From: Mactromeris polynyma
Taxonomy: Eukaryota; Mollusca; Bivalvia; Venerida; Mactridae
Assembly (NCBI GenBank): GCA_032209605.1
Contig: JASFXZ010000035.1
Coordinates: 2,485,001-2,549,000 of the forward strand
DNA length: 64,000 bases
Direction: 5' to 3'
Part shown: in pieces, positions 24,477 to 36,100 of the stretch
Layout of the letters: each line of letters opens with the position of its first letter
Numbering within the stretch: position 1 is the first letter of the stretch
Program-made: the position numbers and the translations under genes
Notes under the pieces: generated by a model
Told to the model about the DNA's origin: nothing
Seen by the model: only the letters and a program-made list of their open reading frames with translations
Database searches by the model: none

Positions 24477-25436
24477 ATTCACGATAGATATATAATATCT
24501 AGTACAGTAAGAAGAAATCCAATGTACGGCGAAACTTTTCACTGGAATTTCTGTAATCAAACAATCCCAGTATAGTCACTAGTTTTTTCGTTCAAACACA
24601 ACACATGACTAAACTATATAAAACTCCGATTTAGTTCATTTTTATCGATTTTTTTTTCAATTTGGAACCATACTAAATTATCATCTTCATTTTCTAATAT
24701 TTCAGATAGAAAAAACAATTCTCGAAACAAAGCGAAGACAAACACGTGACGTGTGATTCATACAAACATTCAGAAACAATATTCATAAACACACCTCGCG
24801 AAAACTAATAAAACTTCAATAAATCGATCATAAAAACAAGGAAATGTGATCGATATATTTCCATTGTATATCGACCATTACAGTGACCATCATACTAATG
24901 TATGATCATTACCAATACAATAATAGGGCAAACATGTCTTTAGTAGGGATAATTATCTGTAACAATTGTTGTTAAAGGTAGATGTCCGAATGTTCGATAA
25001 CAGATAATGTCAGTGACCTTTAACCTTAAGTTCTGTGCGAGTATTAGAGATGTTTTATGATAAAGAAAGATTAAAAAATAAACAAAATAATAAATAAGCA
25101 AATGAAAGCTAGACGATTGGGACGGCAGATGTATTTATTCGAGAACGGTTGTAAATGAAATATGAAATGGAAAGACAACGAAACATGTTTGTTTTTGTTG
25201 CTTGGCAACGGTATTTTCTATTTTTATAAATGTTTTATTGTCTTTGAGAATCACCACTTCATTATAACAAAGTGATCTAAAAGGATAAACATGCTTCGTT
25301 TCTGAAAGGTTTACCTAAACTTTTCTCTATATTACATTTCAATCCTAAATGTTGATGTCTTACTACAATCAAAATCAACATAAAATGGACCAAGTAGCTC
25401 TTTATAAACTATGCGGGTTACTTTTGACTAGAACCT

Positions 25437-25681
25437 CGTCGCATTATTTACAGAACCCCATAACTTGTTTTTCGGCTTTTTGAGAAAACAACTTTAAAGT
25501 TTTACCCTCTTGAGATAATTGTTCCATACAGGATTATGGAATTGCATTTTATTTAAGTAATGTGCATTTCAGCACAATATAGGTAGTACATATGGAAAGA
25601 GCCTAAAATGACGGTTTCAACGATACCAAATACTCAAAACCGCAAAAAATTGAGGTACGGGGTCTGGAAAAAAGGTGACGA
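25437..25681. mobile_element. R5 MITE-like element, copy 2
   Basis: The ends CGTCGCATTATTTACAGAAC and GGTCTGGAAAAAAGGTGACG are imperfect inverted repeats. The inside matches the copy at 9612-9837, with an extra AT-rich segment near the left end. Confidence 0.75.
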
Positions 25682-26186
25682 TATGTCGAATTACATTTAT
25701 ATTTGTCAACGTTATATATATAGAACAACCTTATTTTCTGCCAATATTTTCAGTTTTTGGACAATTGTTTACACTAGAGAATGTACCTTTAAGAAACAAT
25801 CATTATTAGTGTATTGGTCAAAACGTCAAGTGAATAGATATTCGACCTAATTGACAGTTGGTAATGACTATTTTGTTCGCAATGTGTTTTATGACCACGT
25901 AATTATAAATGGGCATGTCCAAGTTTACATGTATTTGTATGTAGTCATGTCTCCTTAATGACTCGGTGTCATGTTTAGTAGTTTAGTGTATACCTAGGAA
26001 ACAAGAAGAAACAGAGGGAAAACCACATTATTAAAAAATAAATCATTGTTTATTAAATCTGGTGACATTGATTATGGAAAAGATTCAATAAAATACTCAT
26101 TCTTCTGAAGATCTTACCTCAGTCATAATATGATATACACATGTACCTTGATTGTAAAATATCATCACACTAAGTAATTCGGCGCA

Positions 26187-26550
26187 GTCGTACTAACATG
26201 GAGTTGCTATTTGCATATCAGTGTTGTGTAAAAGAGAAGGAATAAGTTGCTACAGGGAACGCCACATACATAAGACAGTGCCTCCCCACACAGACCTCCG
26301 GGAAAACAACGGAAACCAATCAAATCTTACGTTAACCTTACGAGTCATCTTCAACCAAATAACGAGAGTGTTAAGCTTTCGATAAGTGGTTCGTTACCTT
26401 ACCGAAATCCACTGAATTTCGGTGAATTTACAGAAATCCATTTTGGATCTGGAGTGACCAGCAATCGTAACATCTCGGCATTTTATGTTGCACAACAAAT
26501 CTTAACCTTCAAATTGCGCCTACCATCTTTTTCCAAGATAGTTCTTTTTT
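26187..26550 (-). repeat. R4 repeat, copy 2, interrupted by R1
   Basis: Inverted relative to 50585-50850. Matching blocks lie on both sides of 26231-26310, which is a short R1 piece. R1 therefore inserted into, or was copied into, an existing R4. Confidence 0.75.
26231..26310 (+). repeat. R1 interspersed repeat, short copy
   Basis: 80 bp with AAGTTGCTACAGGGAACGCC and CAGACCTCCGGGAAAACAAC, the left terminal part of R1. It sits inside R4. Confidence 0.8.
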
Positions 26551-26719
26551 TCAATATAAAGGTTTGTCAATATGAAACGATGCTCCAAGTAACATTAAAA
26601 AATACAAATCTGAAAAACACTTTAGATCACTATTTAAAACATATCTACTAACTAAGATATATAATTAAATTAATTGATTCAACAAAACTCGGGTCATTGC
26701 TGTTTTCAGATATGGTATC

Positions 26720-27175
26720 CTTTATTTTGCTCCTGTTTTTAGTTCGAGTCATGCTTTTATTGTATATGTTTATATTTTTACTAACAGTTCCAATGCTGTA
26801 AATCGCTGTAGGGTTATTATTTCATTTTGTGTTTTGAATGTATGTTATATTTTCCTTTTCCCTGTGCAATTCTTTCACTTTATATAGTGGTCAGGTTATT
26901 TTCTGCCCAGTTTCGGCCTATTGTTACCAGCTATCATGACTTTTCCTGTCATCTTTTCCTTTCATTAATTCCCCCCTTCACTGTTTGTCCTCTTTGATTC
27001 TCCTAGTTATTTCTTATGGTCGACCAGGCCTTTTCTTGCGCCTCTGTTCCCTCACGTATGTGCCCTTTAAACTTATTAAGTGTATTCTGCTAAAAGGAGT
27101 GTTGTTTTCCCGGAGGTCTGTGTGGGGAGGCACTGTCTTGTGTATGTGGTCCCCTGTAGCAACTTATTCCGTCTC
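26720..27175 (-). repeat. R1 interspersed repeat, near-full copy
   Basis: The reverse complement matches 55895-56290 along most of its ~400 bp: CCCTGTAGCAACTTATT at one end, and blocks corresponding to ATAAAGTGACC and the AAACCGGGC-containing part. It faces the short R1 copy at 26231 as an inverted pair. Confidence 0.75.
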
Positions 27176-27499
27176 TTTTACAAACTTGTGTCGAAATAAA
27201 CTACAAATTCGCTCGCTGAATACAATTCATACTCATTAACTATTTATTAAAATCCTAAATATGCATATTAACAACAACGGTGCAAGAAATTCTATTTCTG
27301 CTTATCATCTTATAAACAAATATACATAATTTGGCAGGTACTCCACGCTGACTGCTACCGATAGTTATGTCCCTTTACATATCCAACAACAAATGTGACG
27401 ACGGAAATTTTCTGGACACATCACGGAAATACATGTTTTATTATTTATTTTTTTATAATTCAATATTCGGTATTTTGCGTTAAATTTGTCGTCGCCACC

Positions 27500-27722
27500 G
27501 GTTTCCAATACGGAGGATAGTGAATGATACAGAAGATGCCCCAGTTTCAGAAGCACCCCTGGTTCTTTTTACGTGCCCGGTGTAAAGCATCGTACACGGG
27601 ACCCCATTTTTTCAAAGTTTCATCCGAAAGACTGGTAGTGCTGTTAGTGGTGTAGCAGGGGATTGAACCTGCGACCCCTGGATTACGAGTCCAGTGTGTT
27701 ACCATTAGACCACGATTCCAAA
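27500..27722 (-). mobile_element. SINE with tRNA-Thr-like head and conserved central domain
   Basis: Read on minus from 27722, the head contains GTGGTCTAATGGTAACACAC and a perfectly paired anticodon stem CTGGA/TCCAG around a CGT anticodon. The acceptor stem does not pair and the T arm has one extra base, so it is not a working tRNA. Downstream, CTTTCGGATGAAAC, GGGGTCCCGTGTA and GGCACGTAAAAAGAACC resemble a central domain shared by many marine-invertebrate SINEs (from memory, not checked). Confidence 0.7.
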
Positions 27723-28378
27723 CTTTGTAGCTACTTATATAGCGTTCTAAATATTGCTCGCTGGGTATCGTTTTATTGAGTTTCTGGATGGAATAAATAT
27801 AACATTCTTAGTAACAGCCGTGTTATATATTCATGCATAAAGGTCAGGATAAGGTTAATTTGTACAAGCTACATATACGCAGGTTAAAATACAGATATTA
27901 AAGGGAGGTTATTAAGGGAGGTTATAAAAAACAATACATTGTGTTGAATTTAACTATTTTTATTCTAAAATTTGAGCGGCAACAATAGTTACTATGAAGC
28001 TTGCGAAGCAACAATATTCTAGAACATTTCGTAGAAATACAGAAAGCTATTATACATCGCAAAAATTGATGACGTCATTCATTATGACGTCATTAAAACG
28101 TGTGATGTTTTGTACATTGCACAAACTGTATAATGTTAAAGCTATTGATCAGAATATTTTCTAAACTAGAAAAACTAAAAATACACTATTGCTAAAAAGA
28201 GTTTAGCAGTAATATGCTAACTCAACTAATGTATCTTAGCTTAGTTCTAAAAATAGAAACACCATGATGCAAAGCTTAAACAACGGCACACAAATTACAT
28301 CACATTTGATTAATAAATGTATTATGCAAGCTAATGACATAAATAATTGAAAAATAAATAATCAATCATTTCAATCTA

Positions 28379-28793
28379 CAGTAAAACCTCATGTAAGGAC
28401 CACCTCAATAATAAGACCACCTCAATAATAAGACCACCTCAATAATAAGACTACCTCAATAATAAGATCACCTCAATAATAAGATCACCTCAATAATAAG
28501 ACCACATCAATAATAAGACCACCTCAATAATAAGACCACCTCAATAATAAGACCACCTCAATAATAAGACCACCTCAATAATAAGACCATCTCAATAATA
28601 AGATCACCTCAATAATAAGACCACCTCAATAATAAGACCATCTCAATAATAAGACCACTTTAAAATTAAGAACACAATTTTCAAGTCCATTTTGACTGTT
28701 CCACTCTTTATTAAATATCAACATTAAGACCACCTCAATATTAAGACCATTATCTAGGGTTCCAAGTGTGGTCTTATTAGTGAGGTTTTACTG
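28379..28793. mobile_element. R2 TIR element with expanded internal array
   Basis: A complete copy: the left end is CAGTAAAACCTCA and the right end TGAGGTTTTACTG. It is ~415 bp instead of ~160-180 because the left TIR-proximal word has been amplified into 15 tandem 17-bp units (28400-28654). Confidence 0.9.
28400..28654. repeat. 17-bp tandem array inside R2
   Basis: Fifteen units of CCACCTCAATAATAAGA with scattered single-base changes. The unit equals part of the R2 terminal sequence. Confidence 0.93.
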
Positions 28794-29424
28794 TCCTTTA
28801 TAAATGTAAATATGTCATATGAATAAGTTAGACAACAACTGGTAAGTCGTTTGATATATATTAAATCATTATAACATCACGCAATTTATTAACAGCAATC
28901 AAGTGTTTTGGATTATTTACACGAGAAAGAATAAATATAACGACTCAGCCATCTTCCAGAAACATAAATTCACATATTTTCACCAAAATACCAAATTCAC
29001 TGTGGTCATTCGCCTTATAGTTTAACAATTAAGTCTTCAAGACCATCTATTATGCTAAGTCACTTGGCTCGGATACATTCGGAAAAGAATCTTAAACATT
29101 TCAGCAATTTTATACAACCATAATCGTTAAATGGTCATAAAATAATTACAATTTCCAATCATCAGGCACACGCACTTGATTACAATTCGATATCATTCGT
29201 ATATATTTCGCCATACTCTCCCAAAGGAACAGTACGTAAATATTAAGTAGTAATAATGCTGTAGATGTCAATTTACAATCGCGTACAGAGCAACTAGAGC
29301 CTATACATGTCTACTCCTGGCACGTTGATGCTCGTCTATTGTTTACGAAACTATTTGCAAACTAGAATCTCAAGCTGCCATTCCAAAAGACGCCCGTCCT
29401 TAGATGAGGCCGAGTTAAATCAAA

Positions 29425-29714
29425 CAGTGGCAATAAACTCAATGAAAACCGGACTCTCTGAAAACCGGAATTCTCGATGATTCTGATATTTCCTCCGTAT
29501 TTTCCTCCTCTTAATTCCGGATCCAGAACGGGTTTTTGTGCCCGCTGACAGATATGGTACGATATTCTATCCCTAAAACTGGTCGGGAATGTTTACTGTT
29601 GAAGTGTCAAACTGCGTACTATCAAGTCACATGTGGGGTCCTCAACGCCAGTGTTATTGATAGGTGTCATTTTGACCATGTCTGGACAGGGACTATTGTT
29701 CAGGGAGTTTACTG
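29425..29714. mobile_element. Tigger/pogo-like TIR element (MITE)
   Basis: It starts CAGTGGCAATAAACTC and ends GGGAGTTTACTG followed by TA. Near the left end are the direct words AAAACCGGACTCTCTGAAAA. The CAGT ends and TA flank suggest a mariner/pogo-class element; no transposase frame is present. Confidence 0.5.
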
Positions 29715-30162
29715 TATTATAACATTCGGTCCATCTTGCACGTTCTTTCTCAAACTTGGACTAAAGTCGCATCTATACTGGTATGGGCGTGGTCAGTAAA
29801 CAGTTCAGCCCTTCAGCATCGATTACTGGACTTTCGAAATAACATTTTTTTTCAACTGTAAGGCAATACACTAAAATACTAACCGGAAACGATTCCGCTA
29901 GCTCATGCGCACTACACAATATTAACACGTATTTCATTCATATAAATATATACATGCACAAATTAGCATAAACTATGCATAAAGAATAACAACTAACATC
30001 GCATCGTGTATATTACTGGAAAAATATGATAAAGTAACGGATTATTTAAAGTACAGCAATACGCATGCGCTATTGCACTGACATGCGCACTACGACAATC
30101 CATGTGTGCTGTTGGCGCACTATTATGCATTGTGTTGATGAAGATTAGGCTTGTCTGTCAGA

Positions 30163-33100
30163 TCATTTATTGTTATTTTTTCTTTCATTTGCCGGAGACA
30201 CACGTACGTATTTTTCCTTTCTGAAATGAGATATTGCGCAATTAATATCATATCAACCCATCTATCATGCAATATGAGCAAATATAAACCTTATAAATAA
30301 TATACTTTATCAATATTGTCGTATATCAATTATATAAGGTATTAAGACATTCGTGATGCTGTGCCATAAAACGGTCTAGAAAATAAGCAATTTTTTGCGA
30401 CAATTAATTTAAATCATTAAAAACAACTATGTTTTCTACACTACTAGATGTTTTGTTCCTCTGTATTTAAACTGATACTTGTTGTTGTAAACAAACAGCC
30501 GCATAACATCCTGTTATATGCGCATGTATATGGGGAGGGACCATATAATCTCAAGGCCGCGCTATTTACATCGAAAAAGTAACTTTCAATTATTATGGTA
30601 TACGTGAATACACTCTTGCATCACACAATATACTTTAAAGTTACCATCAACACTATCTATGCTCAATATAGAGTACAAAACATCATTATGTATAATTAAC
30701 TATAGATATAAAAAAGATCAGGGAAATCATAGCCTAGACTCATTTAAAGCCTTCTGAAGACAATGGGTGTTTCTACGTTTAAAGCTTGTCCTTTTTTGGC
30801 ATTGGTATTTCGGATATACATGTATACGACAGCCAGTTGACATAACCAGTGTTGCTGGGTTACCAACCAGTGTTCCTGGGTTACCTTCCGCAAGCAACTG
30901 CCAACTTCCCCTCATTATTTATAGCTGAAGATAATGATTTTGGATGCATCATATTTTGTCAAATTTATTTTCTTAAGGCTTTGTTTCCAATAACAATATT
31001 TGCTTTATGCGTAAAAAGGGGCGGGACTATAATGCTAAACCCCACCTCTTGCTTTGTATTTCGCTATATATTCAGCTTTGTTTTGATTGCTTGGGAAAGT
31101 GCATTGTTACTGTGTTGTTCTAAGTGGATAAAAAAATACTCACTTTACTGGTGTTATGGTGGAGGGGTACCTTCTGAAAATAGAGAAAACATTGTTAGAA
31201 AATCTTATCAATGATATTTTGTTCACATCAACAAACTGCCCTAAAGGAGCAACAGCAAGTATAATTCAAATACATTGCATTTACATTATGCTTGTAAAAA
31301 TATTCCTTAAAAGGCTGAAGGCTGGAATTTGGAAAATACAAAATAACTAATGCATTGGGTGTGTTCGTATGTTGAAGATATATATATCAAAATGACACAT
31401 AACATAAGCAACATCTCTTTTGGGTATTGACCGATTACACGAAATGATAGCAGTAAATATATTGTTCAAAAACGAGCGTGATAATTGATCTAACAGACTA
31501 ACTCATTAATGTAACTAATTGGTCCTTCCCAACAAATAACGCGTTACTTATGGCTATCAATTACGCGACGGTAAATCAGCATCAATGTGTGGAACACCCG
31601 CAATCTCAAATTTTGAAGTGAACTTGAAATGTTTAGCTGATTTTTTCTAATTTAAACATTATACAATATCCTTTGACAAACGAAGCACAATAAAAAACCT
31701 GTACAGCACAATCGTAGTGTTTTCTTTTTTATGTTTTTTATTAAGACTGTGCATCGACTGGTTAGGTAATATAGCGCACGCTGGTGATGGTGTCTATTTG
31801 TAGCCGATATCGTGTTGTGGTTTCTGCCTCTATGCGAGACCATATCGTAGACACGTAATACCACAGCCATTCATATTAAGATGACATTTGAGAGGCACAG
31901 TGGTCGATGGATAGCACGCCTGATTCCTGATCACGAACTTCAAAATCGTTCAATTTGACGCGAGTATTGGTTGGTAGCCACGAAGCAGTCATCGAGAGTG
32001 ACTAGTTTAGGTTGTAAGAACTTGTTTCACAATCCATGTAAAATAAATAAGTTTAAACTAAGATGACATTTAGACCAAGCCGTCCTCACGCCCAGCTTCA
32101 GCAATGGAACTAACAGAACCATTTTAACAGAAGTTTGGGTCGAAGGAGTCGTAATCATGTATGCGGGCTTACCGTTCTTTGTCTTTGTGCATTTGTCTTA
32201 CAATGTCACGTGACGGTATAGGAAATGTTGTACTGGAGCCACCGGAACTCATGGAGTTCAAACTCAGCCGACTTTCTGATGGATGACTAAGGTGACTTAA
32301 ATTGCTGAAATGATAAAAACATATCAATTTTACTTCAAGTTCATCAACTTGATATCAATCTTCACTTTCCAAACTAGAGTTCATTCAACCTCCGCCTATA
32401 TATTAACTGGTTTCGAGCATATTTCAAATTATATCGCTGCCATCATAAAAAATCACGTGACTCATAAAATGTCACATGACAGGAACAAGATGGCGAAATA
32501 CATGTTCTGACAAGCTTACAATACTTTCATATCATGACAGAATAAGTTTAAAGCATTCCGTATGATTCGATATAAAAATGAACATCGAGTCGTAATACTT
32601 TAAATATGTGCAACGTCACCGATCTTATTCCGCTACGTCACAATTGGCGATCAGTAATTGAGCGCTGCTATGGAATTTACAACCTCTTCTGTAAGTGACG
32701 TCATTTCAAGAAAACGCAACATCTCATGTGCATGCAGGAAACAATATTTACTCCATATGGTCACTTCGTTTTAATATTGCCATATGGGGCAAATATTGCT
32801 TTGTCAGTACATGTTGACGTCACATGTGATGTTTTCAGGAAATGACGTCACTTAGAGAAGATGTTGAAAATTGTACAGTGGCGCTCAATTAGACTACGTC
32901 ATAAGTTCACACTTAGCTACACCCATGTTTTTGTTTCGCAAACTTACAATAAGGCATTATTTGTTCACCGACGACTAGCTGCACATTTAAAAGTTAATCA
33001 AAACTATAAAATAATTATAAATCAGGTGTTTTTGCATAGTTTGCACAGTGCTAGATCTAGTGTAAGTAAATAATTACTAAATATAAGGCGTGTAGTGTAA

Positions 33101-36100
33101 CACACTTGATAGCATGTCGTTTGGATGGCATTATGTTATATTGATTTATGTCTAGTCAGGCTTTCAACATATGTTTTAACAAACCACAAAAATGTTACAA
33201 AAAAAACGTCGAATGGAAATAGACAAAAAAACTAAATAGAACCAATTTACGGCTCTACATTTTCTCAATAGTCACGATACTTTAGTTATAATTCATCATT
33301 ATATTAACAAATAGATAGTCGCTTCAAACAGTTTAATTGCAAGTCATCTCGAATCTTGTTATCAAAAACGCATCAACTCGGACTAAACGACATTGACGTG
33401 AAAACTAATATCGTCTTACTTCAAACAAAAAAGTCCATAAGTCAAGTAAATGTGATGTTGTTCTTCTCCAAATGAATTGGCATCAATATTTTTTTCGATT
33501 TGATGCACTGCGCATGCGCATTGAGCATGTAACAATTGAGTCGTAATAAGTTGCATTAATTAGATTTACATTATAGCTTCACCTTAACATCAAAGTACAA
33601 GACGATTGCATGTGTCTTATAAAGGTTCATATGAATTAGGAGCAGCGTTTTGCATTTACATGTATATTAAATATGTATATTAAATGTTTGTATTATATTT
33701 ATTTCTTTGTAATGGTGGAAAATTACTTGTCTCTCCGCGCTACGGGATATGGGATTTGTAAGCGCGGAAGTCAACCAGCTGGCTTACAAAAGGTGTCCGC
33801 CTTGGATCTTCCCCAGCATGACCCCTGTTTATGTGACTTAACCCCCCCGTGTGTGTCCTCATTATTTCTCCTTAGTTAAACTTGATGGTCGACCAGGTCA
33901 TTCCTTGCGCCCCTGTTCCCTTGCGTATTTACCCTTGCATCTCCTCAAATGCCTTATGTTTAATGGAATGTTGTTTTCCCGGAGGTCTGTGTGCAGAGTC
34001 TTTGTTTTATGTATGTGGCATTCCCTGTAGCGACTTATTCTCCCTTTTAAATCACCAGTTAAAAAACTGACTGACCACCTTACCGAGTGTTTACAAGCGC
34101 TCTCAAGTAAACAAAACTACCTATTCTTGGTACTGGTTAAACACCGTGCATGAACTCATATTGAGTAGGCGACAGGGAATGGTGCCTTTTCCGTTGGTTT
34201 AAGGGTCAAACTTGTCTGTTTATCGCAAGTTGTATGTGGGGGCATTCCAAAATGCAGATTTTTTCTAAGAAAGTGTACGTAGCTAGATGTCGTGAAGTCA
34301 TAAACACCGTAATTTTTATATGAATATTCTTCCTATATCCGACAATGTGTCCTTGAGGACAAAGTTTCTATTACGCTTGAATGATAATTCGAACAAAAAC
34401 GGCTCCGGTTTTTGAAAAGGAAATACTCTTACTTTGCGGTAAATATGTTTTACTTATCTTAAACTCCATGCATTAATGAATGTATTTCACGTTAAGCATT
34501 AATATCAGAAATAATAATTACTTTACATGGACAATTAATTAATAATTATTAAATAATTAAAATGACATTAGTTGAATGCCATTTTTTGAGACGTGCTTAG
34601 TTTAAACGTGTGTGATATATACACTTATTCCGTGCTGTAAGATCTAATATATTTTGCAAAATGAATGAACGGAAAATGGGCGAGAAATATTTGAGTTTCA
34701 AAACAAATTATGACAGATACGTAAAAGATGTATCATTTTTATGTGGTTATGATTTCGAATTACTACACGAAAATCGTATTTTAGGGCAAATTTCGCGGTT
34801 TTTGTACCAGACGAATGAGATAACGACCTTGTTTATCATGCAAATTAAACTAGATATATATGAGAACATGCGTCTTTCCATTCGTAATATTATCCTTCAA
34901 AAGTCCTTGGTATTCAATTTTTGTGTAAGCTTATTCAAAACACTCTCTATTCGACATTTTTGAAATTAAATCATAGTGTGGGATTTACAACCTCTTCTGT
35001 AAGTGACGTCATTTCAAGAAAACGTGACATGTGAAGTCACTATTTGCAAGCAGGAAACAATATTTCCTCCATATGGTCTTCCTCCACGAAGGCGGGATTC
35101 GAAACCACGACTTTTGTATCCGGAATCTGGCGCATTAACCCTCGATCACGTTGCCTATCAGCGCTCAATTATAGTTTAAAGATGTATGTGGCTCATATGA
35201 ACATAAAATGTTTGATTCGGTTTCATCCAGTATTGTTGTTACATTGGCTAAAACATCTCTAATATGAACCATTGCAATATATAACCGATTGAAAATATCT
35301 GTTTCTGCCATATTACTAACTGACAAAACTTGTAAAATAGCCTGATTGTTAAAATAAACATGTTCGTATTAATTTTATGATGCACAAACATCTTTCTTCA
35401 ACAAATACGGATCAATACATTATGAGTTCATTCTTTGTTAATGCATGTTTATTAATGTTTAACTATAGGAAATAAACTTTTCATGGTTGTTACGGTAAAC
35501 AACTGAACAAAACAATGTACATAATATTACTTTAACTCCGATTGTATAAGGGAGTTTGTTTACTTTTTCGTATAACTGAAGGTTCATAATCTAATATGTT
35601 ACTGTTAAACAACACCAGCATGTTGACTCTTAAAGGTCCGGACAGATCAGTAGGTAGAACGGTTCGGACAGATCAGTAGGTAGAACGGTCCGGACAGATC
35701 AGTAGGTAGAACGGTTCGGACAGATCAGTAGGTAGAACGGTTCGGACAGATCAGTAGGTAGAACGGTTCGGACAGATCAGTAGGTAGAACGGTCCGGACA
35801 GATCAGCAGATAGAACGGTCCGGACAGATCAGTAGGTAGAACGATCGCCCTATAAGCGAGAGGTCCTTTGTTCTTAACTCTGTCTGACTGCAAGTTTTTC
35901 AGACTCTGTGACAGTGGCACCCACCGTCTGGCTGTTGCGTACAATTGCTGTATGACAAAGCATTATAAATATAGAATATTGAATGCGGAATGCCTCGCAC
36001 AAGTACGTATTCACAATGAACTGTCGCAGACAGACATGCGCATTTATAACGCAATTAATATTCAGCCTATCATTTCTTTTCATGTACGTGCTATCGCTCG

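Larger units (their letters stand above)
24477..30162. other. Gene-free region between gene A and gene B
   Basis: No supported exon. It should include the gene A promoter (just right of 24476). It contains R5, R4, two R1 copies, a SINE, a pair of CRE palindromes (28070, 28085), an R2 element with an internal 17-bp array, and a further TIR element (29425-29714). Confidence 0.5.

Noticed and set aside
27644..27722. tRNA-Thr gene (minus)
   Set aside because: Anticodon stem is perfect but the acceptor does not pair and the T arm has an extra base; SINE body follows.
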